Numbered from the stretch's first letter, positions 6,784 through 13,975 are shown. The stretch is DNA of 21,828 nucleotides from Candidatus Faecivivens stercorigallinarum (GCA_018715465.1 DVLN01000075.1:1-21828), one strand, 5' to 3'. The notes: generated by a model not told the origin, from the sequence alone. Program-made: numbers and translations.

Positions 6784-7266
6784 ATGTGTACATCAAACCA
6801 CACCCTCTGCGGTGCTGACTGCGCCCACTGCTCTTTTCATGATAAATGCGCCGGCTGTCTCCCAACCGGCGGACGGCCATTCGGGGAAAAATGCCTGGTC
6901 GCGTCCTGCATCGAAAAAGGCGGCGACGCCTATTCCCGGCTGACAAAACAGCTGATCTCCGCCTTCAACGCGCTGCAAATCCCAGATATGGCGGAGGTCA
7001 CCGAACTGCATCCGCTGCCCTGCTTTTTTGTCAACCTGCGCTACCCGCTGCCGGGCGGAGAAACAGTCCAGCTGTGGGATGACCGGAAGATCTGCCTTGG
7101 CAACCAGCTGCACAAAGCGGGCAGTGACCGCTGCTACGGACTCGCGGCGGATGAACATTACCTAATGGTCAGCGAATACGGCGACATGGGCAGCGACCCG
7201 GAGATCGTCGTCTTCAAACGCTGGAAAGAAAGGGGCGAAGCGGATGACATACCCGGAACTGACTGA
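6784..7266 (+). CDS. DUF3795-like cysteine-rich protein
   Basis: The 160-residue product starts with a dense Cys cluster, MCTSNHTLCGADCAHCSF followed by DKCAGCLP, KCLVASC (Cys at about 2, 9, 13, 16, 22, 25, 37 and 42). The C-G-x-x-C-x-x-C arrangement is that of DUF3795 proteins, which probably bind a metal or an iron-sulfur cluster. The C-terminal half has no Cys-rich motif and is not recognised. The start follows GGAGGT with an 8-nt spacer. The 3' end overlaps the nucleotidyltransferase gene by 23 nt, so the two are co-translated. The biochemical function of the family is not established, and I do not assign one. Confidence 0.75.
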   Translation: MCTSNHTLCGADCAHCSFHDKCAGCLPTGGRPFGEKCLVASCIEKGGDAYSRLTKQLISAFNALQIPDMAEVTELHPLPCFFVNLRYPLPGGETVQLWDDRKICLGNQLHKAGSDRCYGLAADEHYLMVSEYGDMGSDPEIVVFKRWKERGEADDIPGTD

Positions 7267-7636
7267 CCAGCTGCGGCAGTTTGCGGATGAGGAGCCGGAC
7301 ATCCTCGCCCTGCTGATCGTCGGGTCATACGCACGCGGAACCAACACCCCGGATTCCGATATAGATGCCGTCATCATCACCCGCAATAAACAGAGGATGG
7401 TGGAAAACCAGCAGTTTACCGGGTATTTCGGACGGGTATCCCGCCAGCAGACGGAATATTACGGTGCCTGCACATCGGTGCGGGCATGGTACGAAGACGG
7501 AATGGAAGTAGAGTTTGGGCTGGTGGAGCCGTCCTGGATGGACCAGCCGCTGGATGACGGAACCCGTCAGGTACTGCGCGACGGATACAAAGTGATTGCC
7601 GACAGAGGCAGGTTGTTTTGCGGGCTGGAGTTGTAA
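7244..7636 (+). CDS. Minimal nucleotidyltransferase-domain protein
   Basis: A 130-residue protein with the Pol-beta nucleotidyltransferase signature GSYARGTNTPDSDID (27-41); Asp39 and Asp41 are the likely first metal-binding pair. The later EVEFGLVE segment is the best candidate for the third acidic ligand. It resembles stand-alone minimal nucleotidyltransferases and the N-terminal half of aminoglycoside adenylyltransferases, but there is no second domain defining a drug substrate, so calling it a resistance gene would be unjustified. The ATG at 7244 lies inside the preceding gene, with AGGGG 8 nt upstream. No HEPN gene is next to it, so it does not look like a MNT/HEPN toxin-antitoxin pair. 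Confidence 0.85.
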   Translation: MTYPELTDQLRQFADEEPDILALLIVGSYARGTNTPDSDIDAVIITRNKQRMVENQQFTGYFGRVSRQQTEYYGACTSVRAWYEDGMEVEFGLVEPSWMDQPLDDGTRQVLRDGYKVIADRGRLFCGLEL

Positions 7637-7778
7637 GACAAGCTGCGGCATTTTCACGGTTAAAATAGAAGACCTGTTCCAGTGCGGACGGGATTCCTTT
7701 GTAAGTTTTGGTTGCTTTTTACAGAAAAAATACCGAAAATACTCCATTCCCGACAGATAGCTTTGTAAAATATCTGTA
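7637..7778. other. Intergenic stretch, nothing recognised
   Basis: Between the nucleotidyltransferase gene and the purE promoter I see no open frame with a ribosome binding site and no clear terminator. Only a weak AGATA/TATCT inverted repeat at about 7755-7775 stands out. Confidence 0.5.
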
Positions 7779-7807
7779 TTGCAAAAATTGTCGCTGTCAT
7801 GTAGAAT
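7779..7807 (+). promoter_or_regulatory. Promoter of the purine operon
   Basis: TTGCAA (7779-7784), a 17-nt spacer and TAGAAT (7802-7807). Transcription would begin near 7814 and run through the leader and terminator before purE. Confidence 0.8.
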
Positions 7808-7813
7808 AAAGGT

Positions 7814-7939
7814 AGATCATCTGTTGTCTTGGCAAGGACGCCGCTTCGCTGGCGTTCTGGCGCCGGCTGGGAAAATGTGTCCCCGCCTCAAGGGGACTGT
7901 ACAGCCGCGAACTTTTTTAAAAGAAGTTTGCGGCTTTTT
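7814..7939 (+). promoter_or_regulatory. Attenuator-type leader upstream of purE, ligand unknown
   Basis: From the predicted start, the roughly 126-nt leader contains a hairpin 7836-7857 (7 bp with one G-T pair, 8-nt loop), a hairpin 7879-7897 (GTCCCC/GGGGAC) and a terminator 7903-7939. CGGCTG (7864-7869) can pair with CAGCCG (7902-7907), which would break the base of the terminator, so an antiterminator/terminator choice is possible. I do not find the conserved core strings of purine, ZTP, PRPP/ppGpp (ykkC) or tetrahydrofolate riboswitches. It could be a new regulator, a protein-bound leader, or an independent small RNA of about 125 nt. Confidence 0.6.
7903..7939 (+). terminator. Intrinsic terminator in the purE leader
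   Basis: AGCCGCGAAC (7903-7912) pairs with GTTTGCGGCT (7926-7935), one G-T pair, extended by further A/T pairs to about 15 bp, followed by TTTTG. It lies 49 nt before the purE start, the classic place for transcription attenuation. Confidence 0.85.
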
Positions 7940-7987
7940 GTATTGTAACCCGCCGCGCCCGCCCGACCAAATGGAAAGGATGTTATT

Positions 7988-8485
7988 ATGAAAAAAGTTG
8001 CCGTAATCATGGGAAGCGATTCCGACTGGGGCGTCGTCAGCAAAGCTGTCAAAACCCTGAAGGAATACGGTGTCCCCGTTGAGGCACATGTCTGCTCCGC
8101 ACACCGCACCCCTGCCGCTGCCGCCGCGTTTGCGTCGAGTGCGAAGGAAAACGGTTTCGGCGTCATCATCGCCGCTGCCGGGATGGCCGCCCACCTTGCC
8201 GGTGTGCTGGCTGCCCACACCACCCTGCCGGTCATCGGTATCCCGATCGGGTCGGCCGGGCTGGGCGGAATGGACGCGCTGCTCGCAACGGTCCAGATGC
8301 CTTCGGGTATCCCGGTTGCGACGGTTGCCGTAAACGGTGCCGCAAACGCCGCCTTCCTTGCTATTCAGATGCTGGCGCTGTCGGATGACGAGCTCGCCGC
8401 CAAGCTGGAAGCAAACAAACAGAAGATGGCGGAGGGCGTCGCGGAAAAGGACGCAAAGATCGCTGCCGAAGCTGCCGAGCTGTAA
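7988..8485 (+). CDS. purE: PurE, carboxyaminoimidazole ribonucleotide synthesis
   Basis: PurE forms CAIR in de novo purine synthesis. Class I enzymes are mutases that rearrange N5-CAIR made by PurK; class II enzymes carboxylate AIR directly. The 165-residue product has MGSDSDW (8-14), the active-site SAHRTP with His39, and GMAAHLAGVLAAHTTLPVIG (65-84), with LGGMDALLATVQMP and PVATVAVNGAANAA following. I lean to class I from these motifs, but no purK is in the window, so the class matters and is not settled. The start follows AAAGGA with a 7-nt spacer. It is the first gene of the operon and the one controlled most directly by the upstream leader. Confidence 0.95.
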   Translation: MKKVAVIMGSDSDWGVVSKAVKTLKEYGVPVEAHVCSAHRTPAAAAAFASSAKENGFGVIIAAAGMAAHLAGVLAAHTTLPVIGIPIGSAGLGGMDALLATVQMPSGIPVATVAVNGAANAAFLAIQMLALSDDELAAKLEANKQKMAEGVAEKDAKIAAEAAEL

Positions 8486-8545
8486 AGCTCCCCTGCCGGT
8501 AACCAATTCAAATTGATAAACAAACTTGAAAGGATGTTGTTTGAT

Positions 8546-9274
8546 ATGGAAAAAATGGAACAGCTCTACGAAGGCAAAGCAAAAAAGGTTTATGCAACCG
8601 CTGACCCGAACCTTGTCATCGTTTCCTATAAGGACGACGCGACCGCTCTGGACGGCAAAAAGAGAGGCACCATCGTCGGCAAAGGCGTTATCAACAACAA
8701 GATGTCCAACTTCATGATGCAGAAGCTGGAGAAAGTCGGCGTACCGACCCATTATGTTGAGCAGCTCAACGACCGTGAAACCGTCGTCAAGAAAGTTTCC
8801 ATTGTCCCGCTGGAAGTCATCATCCGCAACATCGCTGCCGGTTCCTTCTCCAAGCGTTACGGCGTTGAGGAAGGCACCGACCTTGCCATCCCGACCATCG
8901 AATTTTCTTATAAGAACGACGACCTGCATGACCCGCTGATCAACGATTATCATGCAATTGCACTGGGACTTGCTACTCCCGAAGAGATCGAGCAGATCAA
9001 GGCATATGCTTTCAAGGTCAACGACATGATGAAAGAATACCTGCTGGGCCTGGGTATCATCCTGGTCGACTTCAAGCTGGAATTCGGCAAGACCGCTGAC
9101 GCCACCATCGTACTGGCTGACGAGATCAGCCCGGACACCTGCCGTTTCTGGGACGTCAAGACCCGTGCACATCTGGACAAAGACCTGTTCCGTCGTGACC
9201 TTGGCGGCGCAGAGGAAGCCTATCAGGAGGTCATGCGCAGACTCATGGGAGACGCGGAGCCCGCGCAGGCTTGA
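8546..9274 (+). CDS. purC: SAICAR synthetase PurC
   Basis: PurC ligates aspartate to CAIR using ATP. The product (242 residues from the ATG at 8546) begins MEKMEQLYEGKAKKVY, carries the signature VPLEVIIRNIAAGSFSKRYG (87-106) and later LVDFKLEFG and LADEISPDTCRFWD, all expected of the family. GAAAGGA ends 11 nt before this ATG; the Met at 8555 is also possible, and ATG 8534 overlaps the ribosome binding site. Typical PurC proteins end soon after the AYQEVMRRL helix; here an extra tail GDAEPAQA and the stop codon are encoded by the first bases of repeat copy C, suggesting the element landed at the 3' end and changed the C-terminus. Confidence 0.96.
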   Translation: MEKMEQLYEGKAKKVYATADPNLVIVSYKDDATALDGKKRGTIVGKGVINNKMSNFMMQKLEKVGVPTHYVEQLNDRETVVKKVSIVPLEVIIRNIAAGSFSKRYGVEEGTDLAIPTIEFSYKNDDLHDPLINDYHAIALGLATPEEIEQIKAYAFKVNDMMKEYLLGLGIILVDFKLEFGKTADATIVLADEISPDTCRFWDVKTRAHLDKDLFRRDLGGAEEAYQEVMRRLMGDAEPAQA

Positions 9275-9360
9275 TCGCGTCGTTCGCCCACGAAGCGCAT
9301 ATATGCGCTACCGATGGGCTCGATAGCGAAAATAACAGCCTGAGCCAACGCGCCGGGCAG
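9252..9360 (+). repeat. Hairpin-mosaic repeat, copy C (left arm only)
   Basis: This partial copy lies between purC and purM. It starts inside the purC coding region with a GCGG/CCGC hairpin (about 9254-9264), followed by the conserved CTTGATCGCG (which supplies the purC TGA), the GAAGCGCATATATGCGCTACC hairpin in a GCCC/GGGC frame, and the conserved ending AATAACAGCC to CAACGCGCCGGG. The core with the 35-nt hairpin is absent. Confidence 0.85.
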
Positions 9361-9449
9361 TTATGCGATTTTTTCTACAATGATTGATCTATTCACCATA
9401 AACAAGATTTCGTGCGCAGTCTCTGCGCTGAAAGGAATGTAAATACAGC

Positions 9450-10484
9450 ATGAAAAGTTACAGCGAAAGCTATAAGGAAGCAGGCGTAGACGTAACCGCC
9501 GGCTACCGTGCAGTTGAACTGATGAAAAAACATGTTGCCAGAACCAAGACCTCCGCAGGTATCGACGAGATCGGCGGATTCGGCGGAATGATGGCGCTCG
9601 ACCTGACCGGGATTGAACATCCGGTACTGGTCTCCGGCACCGACGGCGTCGGAACCAAGCTGAAAATCGCCATGCTGCTGAACAAGCATGATACCATCGG
9701 CATCGACTGCGTTGCAATGTGCGTCAACGATGTCATCTGCTGCGGCGCAAAACCGCTCTTGTTTTTGGACTATATCGCCTGCGGCAAGAACTATCCCGAA
9801 AAGATCGCAGAGATCGTTTCAGGCGTAGCGGAAGGCTGTGTACAGGCAGGATGTGAGCTGATCGGCGGCGAAACTGCGGAACATCCCGGCATGATGCCCG
9901 AGGACGATTACGACCTCGCCGGATATACCACCGGTATTGTTGACCGCTCCAAAGTTCTGGACAAGAACACCGAGAAGCCCGGCGACGTGCTGATTGCACT
10001 CCCCTCTTCAGGCGTTCACTCCAACGGCTTTTCGCTGGTCAGAAAGGTTTTCGACATTGAAAACGCTGATCTGAACACTGTTATCCCTGAACTGGGCGCG
10101 AGTCTCGGCGAGACCCTGCTGACCCCCACCAAAATTTACGTCAAGCCAATGCTGACACTGTTTGACGAGGTAAACGTCAAGGCAGTTGCACATATCACCG
10201 GCGGCGGCTTCTATGAGAATATCCCGCGGGCACTGAAAGACGGCCTGTCTGCGAAGATTGCGGTTTCGGACGTCAAAGTCCTGCCCATCTTCAACCTGAT
10301 CCGTGAAAAGGGCGGCATTTCCGAACACGACATGTTCAACACCTTCAATATGGGTGTCGGCATGGTCGCGGTTGTCGCGCCTGAGGACGCGGAAAAGGCA
10401 ATCGACACGCTGAAAGCAAACGGCGTCGAGGCTTATAAACTCGGCGAACTGGTCGAAAGCGACGAGGGCGTTATTCTCTGCTAA
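9450..10484 (+). CDS. purM: AIR synthetase PurM
   Basis: PurM (phosphoribosylformylglycinamidine cyclo-ligase) closes the imidazole ring of FGAM with ATP to give AIR. The 344-residue product has the N-terminal SGTDGVGTKLKIA (62-74), VNDVICCGAKPLLFLDYIA (92-110), GGETAEHPGMMP and the C-terminal LPSSGVHSNGFSLVRK and GGGFYENIPR motifs of the AIR-synthase fold, at the usual full length. AAAGGA lies 12-13 nt upstream of the ATG, a long spacer that recurs in other genes of this operon. The gene follows purC after a 175-bp gap containing repeat copy C, which probably does not end transcription because no T-tract follows its hairpins. Confidence 0.97.
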   Translation: MKSYSESYKEAGVDVTAGYRAVELMKKHVARTKTSAGIDEIGGFGGMMALDLTGIEHPVLVSGTDGVGTKLKIAMLLNKHDTIGIDCVAMCVNDVICCGAKPLLFLDYIACGKNYPEKIAEIVSGVAEGCVQAGCELIGGETAEHPGMMPEDDYDLAGYTTGIVDRSKVLDKNTEKPGDVLIALPSSGVHSNGFSLVRKVFDIENADLNTVIPELGASLGETLLTPTKIYVKPMLTLFDEVNVKAVAHITGGGFYENIPRALKDGLSAKIAVSDVKVLPIFNLIREKGGISEHDMFNTFNMGVGMVAVVAPEDAEKAIDTLKANGVEAYKLGELVESDEGVILC

Positions 10485-10491
10485 AACGCCT

Positions 10492-10526
10492 GAGGAGGCT
10501 GTTTCCCTGAGGGAAGCGGCCCCCTC
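10492..10526 (+). other. Long hairpin between purM and purN
   Basis: Bases 10492-10507 pair with 10511-10526 over 16 positions with one A-C mismatch and two G-T pairs, leaving a 3-nt loop, and TTTGATATTTTC follows. It looks like a weak terminator or an mRNA processing/stability hairpin that could set different levels of the upstream and downstream purine genes. Confidence 0.6.
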
Positions 10527-10559
10527 TTTGATATTTTCAGGGTAAAGGTGGATCATAAA

Positions 10560-11183
10560 ATGAAAAACATTGTCGTACTGGTATCGGGCGGCGGCACCAA
10601 TTTGCAGGCACTGATCGACGCCGGAAAACGGGACGAGCTGGGGCCGGGTAAAATTACCTGTGTCATCTCGTCATCGCCGGACGCCTACGCGCTGACCCGT
10701 GCAAAGGATAACGGCATCAAAACCCGCGTCATCCCCAAAAAAGGAGTCGGCCGGGAGGAATATACCGACCGGATGGTCGAAGCACTCCAGGAAGAGAAAG
10801 CAGACCTGGTCATTCTGGCCGGGTTTATGGTCATCCTCGGTGAAAAGCTGCCGAAGGCTTTCCCGAACGCTGTCATGAATGTTCATCCGGCACTGATTCC
10901 CTCCTTCTGCGGGCCGGGGTACTACGGGCTGCATGTCCATGAAGCAGTTCTGGCGGCAGGAGTCAAGGTCACCGGCGCAACGGTGCACTTTGTCAACGAG
11001 GTCTGCGATGGCGGCCCGATCATTTTGCAGGGGGTCGTACCGGTCGAGAACGGCGACACACCGGAAGTTTTGCAGCGGCGGGTTATGGAGAATGTCGAAT
11101 GGAAACTGCTTCCGAAAGCCGCGCGGCTGTTCTGCGAAGGGAAAATCCAGGTCGTGAACGGTATTGCCAGAGTCACTGAATAA
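10560..11183 (+). CDS. purN: GAR formyltransferase PurN
   Basis: PurN transfers the formyl group of 10-formyltetrahydrofolate to glycinamide ribonucleotide. The 207-residue product has the phosphate-binding SGGGTNLQAL (9-18) and the catalytic set Asn107-x-His109 in MNVHPALIPSF plus Asp150 in FVNEVCDGGPI, matching the Asn/His/Asp triad of the family. I set the start at the ATG at 10560, 8 nt after AAAGGTGG and giving the normal KNIVVLVSGGG N-terminus; the GTG at 10548 overlaps the ribosome binding site. It sits 75 nt after purM, behind the hairpin at 10492-10526, and 39 nt before the PurO-like gene. Confidence 0.97.
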   Translation: MKNIVVLVSGGGTNLQALIDAGKRDELGPGKITCVISSSPDAYALTRAKDNGIKTRVIPKKGVGREEYTDRMVEALQEEKADLVILAGFMVILGEKLPKAFPNAVMNVHPALIPSFCGPGYYGLHVHEAVLAAGVKVTGATVHFVNEVCDGGPIILQGVVPVENGDTPEVLQRRVMENVEWKLLPKAARLFCEGKIQVVNGIARVTE

Positions 11184-11222
11184 CCAGCTGTTTATCCATC
11201 AAATCATAAGGAGAAATAAACG

Positions 11223-11921
11223 ATGATTGATCTTGCAAAAGCACTGAACGAAAATTCCTATCCCGGACGGGGTATCGTCCTCGGACGCAGTGAAGACGGC
11301 AAAAAGGCTGTCGTCGGTTACTTCATCATGGGCAGAAGCGAGAACTCCCGCAACCGCGTATTCGTCGAGGAACCGGACGGCATCCGCACCGAAGCGTTTG
11401 ACCCGTCCAAGATGGTCGACCCGAGCCTGATCATCTACCATCCCGTCCGCAAGGTCGGCGATACGCTGGTCGTCACCAACGGTGACCAGACCGATACCGT
11501 CGCGGACTACCTCCGCGCAGGCAAGACCTTTGAAGACGCGCTGCGTACCCGTACCTTCGAGCCGGACGGCCCCAACTGGACTCCCCGCATCAGCGGCATG
11601 GTCGAGAAAAACGGCAACTACCGCCTGTCCATCCTCAAGAGCGCGAACGGCGATGAATCCAGCACCCGCCGCTATTTCTTCGAATACACCGACCCGCGCC
11701 CCGGCGTTGTCCACTTTATCCACACCTACGCGCATGACGGCAACCCGATTCCCTCCTTCATGGGCGAACCGGAAGAAGCAAAGATCACCGGCTGCATCAA
11801 CTGCTTCACCAAGCTGCTGTGGGACAACCTGAATGCGGATAACAAAGTTTCGCTGTATACCGCCTTCATCGACCTGGAAACCGGCGAGATGGAGACCCGG
11901 ATTCTGAACAAAAACCAGTAA
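11223..11921 (+). CDS. purO: PurO-type IMP cyclohydrolase
   Basis: This enzyme closes FAICAR to IMP, the last step of the pathway. Most bacteria do this with the N-terminal domain of bifunctional PurH; here a separate 232-residue protein of the PurO family (PF07826-type), best known from archaea, is encoded. Matching features are the N-terminal YPGRGIVLGRSEDGKKAVVG, the Arg-rich GRSENSRNRVF, VVTNGDQTDTVADYLRAGK (compare SNG.HTDTIAD of archaeal PurO) and NWTPRISG. AAGGAG lies 9 nt before the ATG. The next gene, 27 nt downstream, encodes the AICAR formyltransferase, so the two together replace PurH. The assignment rests on remembered family motifs and this pairing. Confidence 0.88.
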   Translation: MIDLAKALNENSYPGRGIVLGRSEDGKKAVVGYFIMGRSENSRNRVFVEEPDGIRTEAFDPSKMVDPSLIIYHPVRKVGDTLVVTNGDQTDTVADYLRAGKTFEDALRTRTFEPDGPNWTPRISGMVEKNGNYRLSILKSANGDESSTRRYFFEYTDPRPGVVHFIHTYAHDGNPIPSFMGEPEEAKITGCINCFTKLLWDNLNADNKVSLYTAFIDLETGEMETRILNKNQ

Positions 11922-11948
11922 TTTGCCAAGAAAGGACAGGTATTAACG

Positions 11949-13127
11949 ATGAATGAATTTGCGCTGAAATACGGATGCAACCCCAATCAGAAACCCTCCC
12001 GCGTCTATATGGCGGACGGCAGCGACCTGCCGGTCGAAATCCTCTGCGGACGTCCCGGCTATATCAACTTCCTGGACGCTTTCAACTCCTGGCAGCTGGT
12101 CAAGGAACTGAAGGAAAACACCGGCCTGCCGGCCGCTGCTTCCTTCAAACACGTCTCCCCGGCAGGTGCAGCACTGGCACTGCCGCTGAGCGAAACCCTG
12201 AAAAAGATCTACTTTATCGACGATATGGGCGAACTGTCCCCCATCGCATGTGCATACGCACGCGCAAGAGGTGCTGACCGGATGTCCTCTTACGGCGACT
12301 GGATTGCACTGTCCGACGTATGCGACGAATCCTGCGCGAAACTGATTCACCGCGAAGTCTCCGACGGTATCATCGCCCCCGGCTATACCCCCGAAGCACT
12401 GGAAATCCTGCGCAGCAAGAAAAAAGGCAACTACAACATCATCCAGATCGACCCGAACTACCGTCCCGACCCGATCGAACGCAAACAGGTTTACGGCGTG
12501 ACCTTTGAGCAGGGCAGAAACGAATTCAAGATCGACGCGGAGCTTTTAAACAACATCGTCACCGAGAATAAGAACCTCCCTGACGAAGCAAAACGCGACC
12601 TGATCGTTGCGCTGATCACCCTGAAATACACCCAGTCCAACTCGGTCTGCTACGTTAAGGACGGACAGGCAATCGGTGTTGGCGCAGGCCAGCAGTCACG
12701 TGTACACTGCACCAGACTGGCGGGCAACAAAGCAGACAACTGGTACCTGCGTCAGAACCCGAAGGTTCTGGCACTGCCTTTCAAGAAAGGCATCCGCAGA
12801 GCTGACCGCGACAACACGATCGACGTTTATATCTCGGACGATTATATGGACGTACTGGCGGACGGCACCTGGGAGAACTTCTTTGAAGTCAAGCCCGAGC
12901 CGCTGAGCCGCGAGGAAAAACGGGCATGGCTGGATACGATGACTGGTGTTGCACTTGGTTCGGACGCATTCTTCCCGTTTGGCGACAACATCGAGCGTGC
13001 GCACAAATCGGGCGTTGAATACATTGCACAGCCCGGCGGTTCGATTCGTGACGATAACGTCATCGACACCTGCAATAAATACGGTATCGCCATGGCCTTC
13101 ACCGGCATGCGCCTCTTCCACCACTAA
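11949..13127 (+). CDS. purH: Stand-alone AICAR formyltransferase (PurH C-terminal domain type)
   Basis: It transfers a formyl group from 10-formyltetrahydrofolate to AICAR, giving FAICAR for the PurO-type enzyme encoded just upstream. The 392-residue protein begins MNEFALKYGCNPNQKPSRVY and contains SFKHVSPAGAA with the catalytic Lys67-His68 pair, VGAGQQSRVHCTRLAG, and the family ending GMRLFHH. The cyclohydrolase domain of a normal PurH (about 200 N-terminal residues) is missing, so this is a monofunctional formyltransferase by design, not a truncation: it has its own ribosome binding site (GAAAGGA) and an intact N-terminus. Hairpin-mosaic copy D starts on the very next base after its stop codon. 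Confidence 0.95.
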   Translation: MNEFALKYGCNPNQKPSRVYMADGSDLPVEILCGRPGYINFLDAFNSWQLVKELKENTGLPAAASFKHVSPAGAALALPLSETLKKIYFIDDMGELSPIACAYARARGADRMSSYGDWIALSDVCDESCAKLIHREVSDGIIAPGYTPEALEILRSKKKGNYNIIQIDPNYRPDPIERKQVYGVTFEQGRNEFKIDAELLNNIVTENKNLPDEAKRDLIVALITLKYTQSNSVCYVKDGQAIGVGAGQQSRVHCTRLAGNKADNWYLRQNPKVLALPFKKGIRRADRDNTIDVYISDDYMDVLADGTWENFFEVKPEPLSREEKRAWLDTMTGVALGSDAFFPFGDNIERAHKSGVEYIAQPGGSIRDDNVIDTCNKYGIAMAFTGMRLFHH

Positions 13128-13780
13128 GCGGCGAGTCGCCGCGGACTTGTTCGCGGCGCGGTGTCCGCGCTGACTTGTTCGCGTTGGTCGGCCGCGTGCC
13201 GACGGCCTCGATTGTGGAAATAACAGCCTTAGCGAACGCGCCGGGTGGCGTGTCGCCACGGACTTGTTCGCGTTGATCGCCCGCGAAGCGCATACATGCG
13301 CTACCGACGGGCTCGATAGAGAAAATAACATCCTTAGCGAACGCGCCGGGTAGATAGTGCGAATTTGTTTCTTCGCAAAATTTTCGCACACACTGCCCAT
13401 CTGTTTGACCGACGCGCAGAGCGTCGGCCCAAAGTTACGCACAGTGTGGGTACGGTCATGATATAAAAGTTTAGGTCAAGCCTTTTCAAAGGCTTGCGGG
13501 GTCCAGCGGGCAGAGCCCCTGGTCGCTCTCCGCAGAGAGCGAAATCTCCTATCCCCAAAATCAGCTCAGCAAGGGGTAGCAAAATGCCCGCAGGTATTTT
13601 GCGTGCAATTCCCGAAGGGATTTGCTGGACGCTATAGCAAGGGCGTCCCCTATGGGAAAAGGCCGTTCGATGCGGCCTTTTCCCATAAACGAGCGAGGAC
13701 AGCAGTTTCGGCTTATCCAGTCAGGTGGGACTACGTGGGGCGGCACGCCGCTGCCGATCATTGACCTGTTATCCCACCGA
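13128..13780 (+). repeat. Hairpin-mosaic repeat, copy D
   Basis: It begins immediately after the AICAR formyltransferase stop codon with the hairpin 13128-13142, then two left-arm units (about 13162-13243 and 13267-13352) and a hairpin 13409-13427 shared with copy E. The core starts near 13464 and has hairpins 13524-13541 (7 bp, CGCA loop), 13579-13602 (10 positions with one G-T pair, CGCA loop), an extra hairpin around 13605-13625 not in other copies, and the 35-nt hairpin 13652-13686 (14 bp, loop TTCGATG). A TGATATAAA extended -10-like string lies at 13459-13467 (also in copy E), a possible promoter for the core. The block 13719-13753 matches copies B and F. Confidence 0.87.
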
Positions 13781-13975
13781 CTGTCCGGTGGACAGTCGTG
13801 TGGCGGTTTAGCCTGTCGGATTCTGTCCGGTAGCCACACGACAGTTTAGCTTTCCTGGTTCTGTCCGGTGGACAGCTGCACGACAGTTTAGCCTTCCTGG
13901 TTCTGTCCGGTGGACAGCTGCACGACAGTTTAGCCTTCCTGGTTCTGTCCGGTGGACAGTCGTGTGGCGGTACAG
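13781..13975 (+). repeat. Tandem array of 42-bp units around CTGTCCGG
   Basis: CTGTCCGG recurs at 13781, 13823, 13861, 13903 and 13945, spacings 42, 38, 42 and 42. Most units carry the inverted repeat CTGTCCGGTGGACAG and the linker GACAGTTTAGCC. The same palindrome occurs singly at the right end of copies B, E and F, so the array is an expanded end module of copy D. No separate promoter for the downstream gene is evident between here and 14062. Confidence 0.9.

Noticed and set aside
7244..7636. Aminoglycoside resistance adenylyltransferase
   Set aside because: Only the minimal nucleotidyltransferase core is present; the substrate-binding second domain of such enzymes is missing.
7814..7939. 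Known purine, ZTP, PRPP or T-box regulator, or 6S RNA, upstream of purE
   Set aside because: Their conserved core sequences are not found by eye, and the leader is too short for 6S RNA. A covariance-model search could overturn this.
7779..7991. Small protein or leader peptide encoded in the purE leader
   Set aside because: The frame begins upstream of the predicted transcription start, lacks a ribosome binding site and runs through the terminator.
7817..9172. Long minus-strand open frame opposite purE and purC
   Set aside because: No family resemblance; it spans two real genes plus their leader and terminator, so it is a shadow frame.
13781..13975. CRISPR array
   Set aside because: The units are near-identical throughout with no unique spacers, and there are no cas genes.
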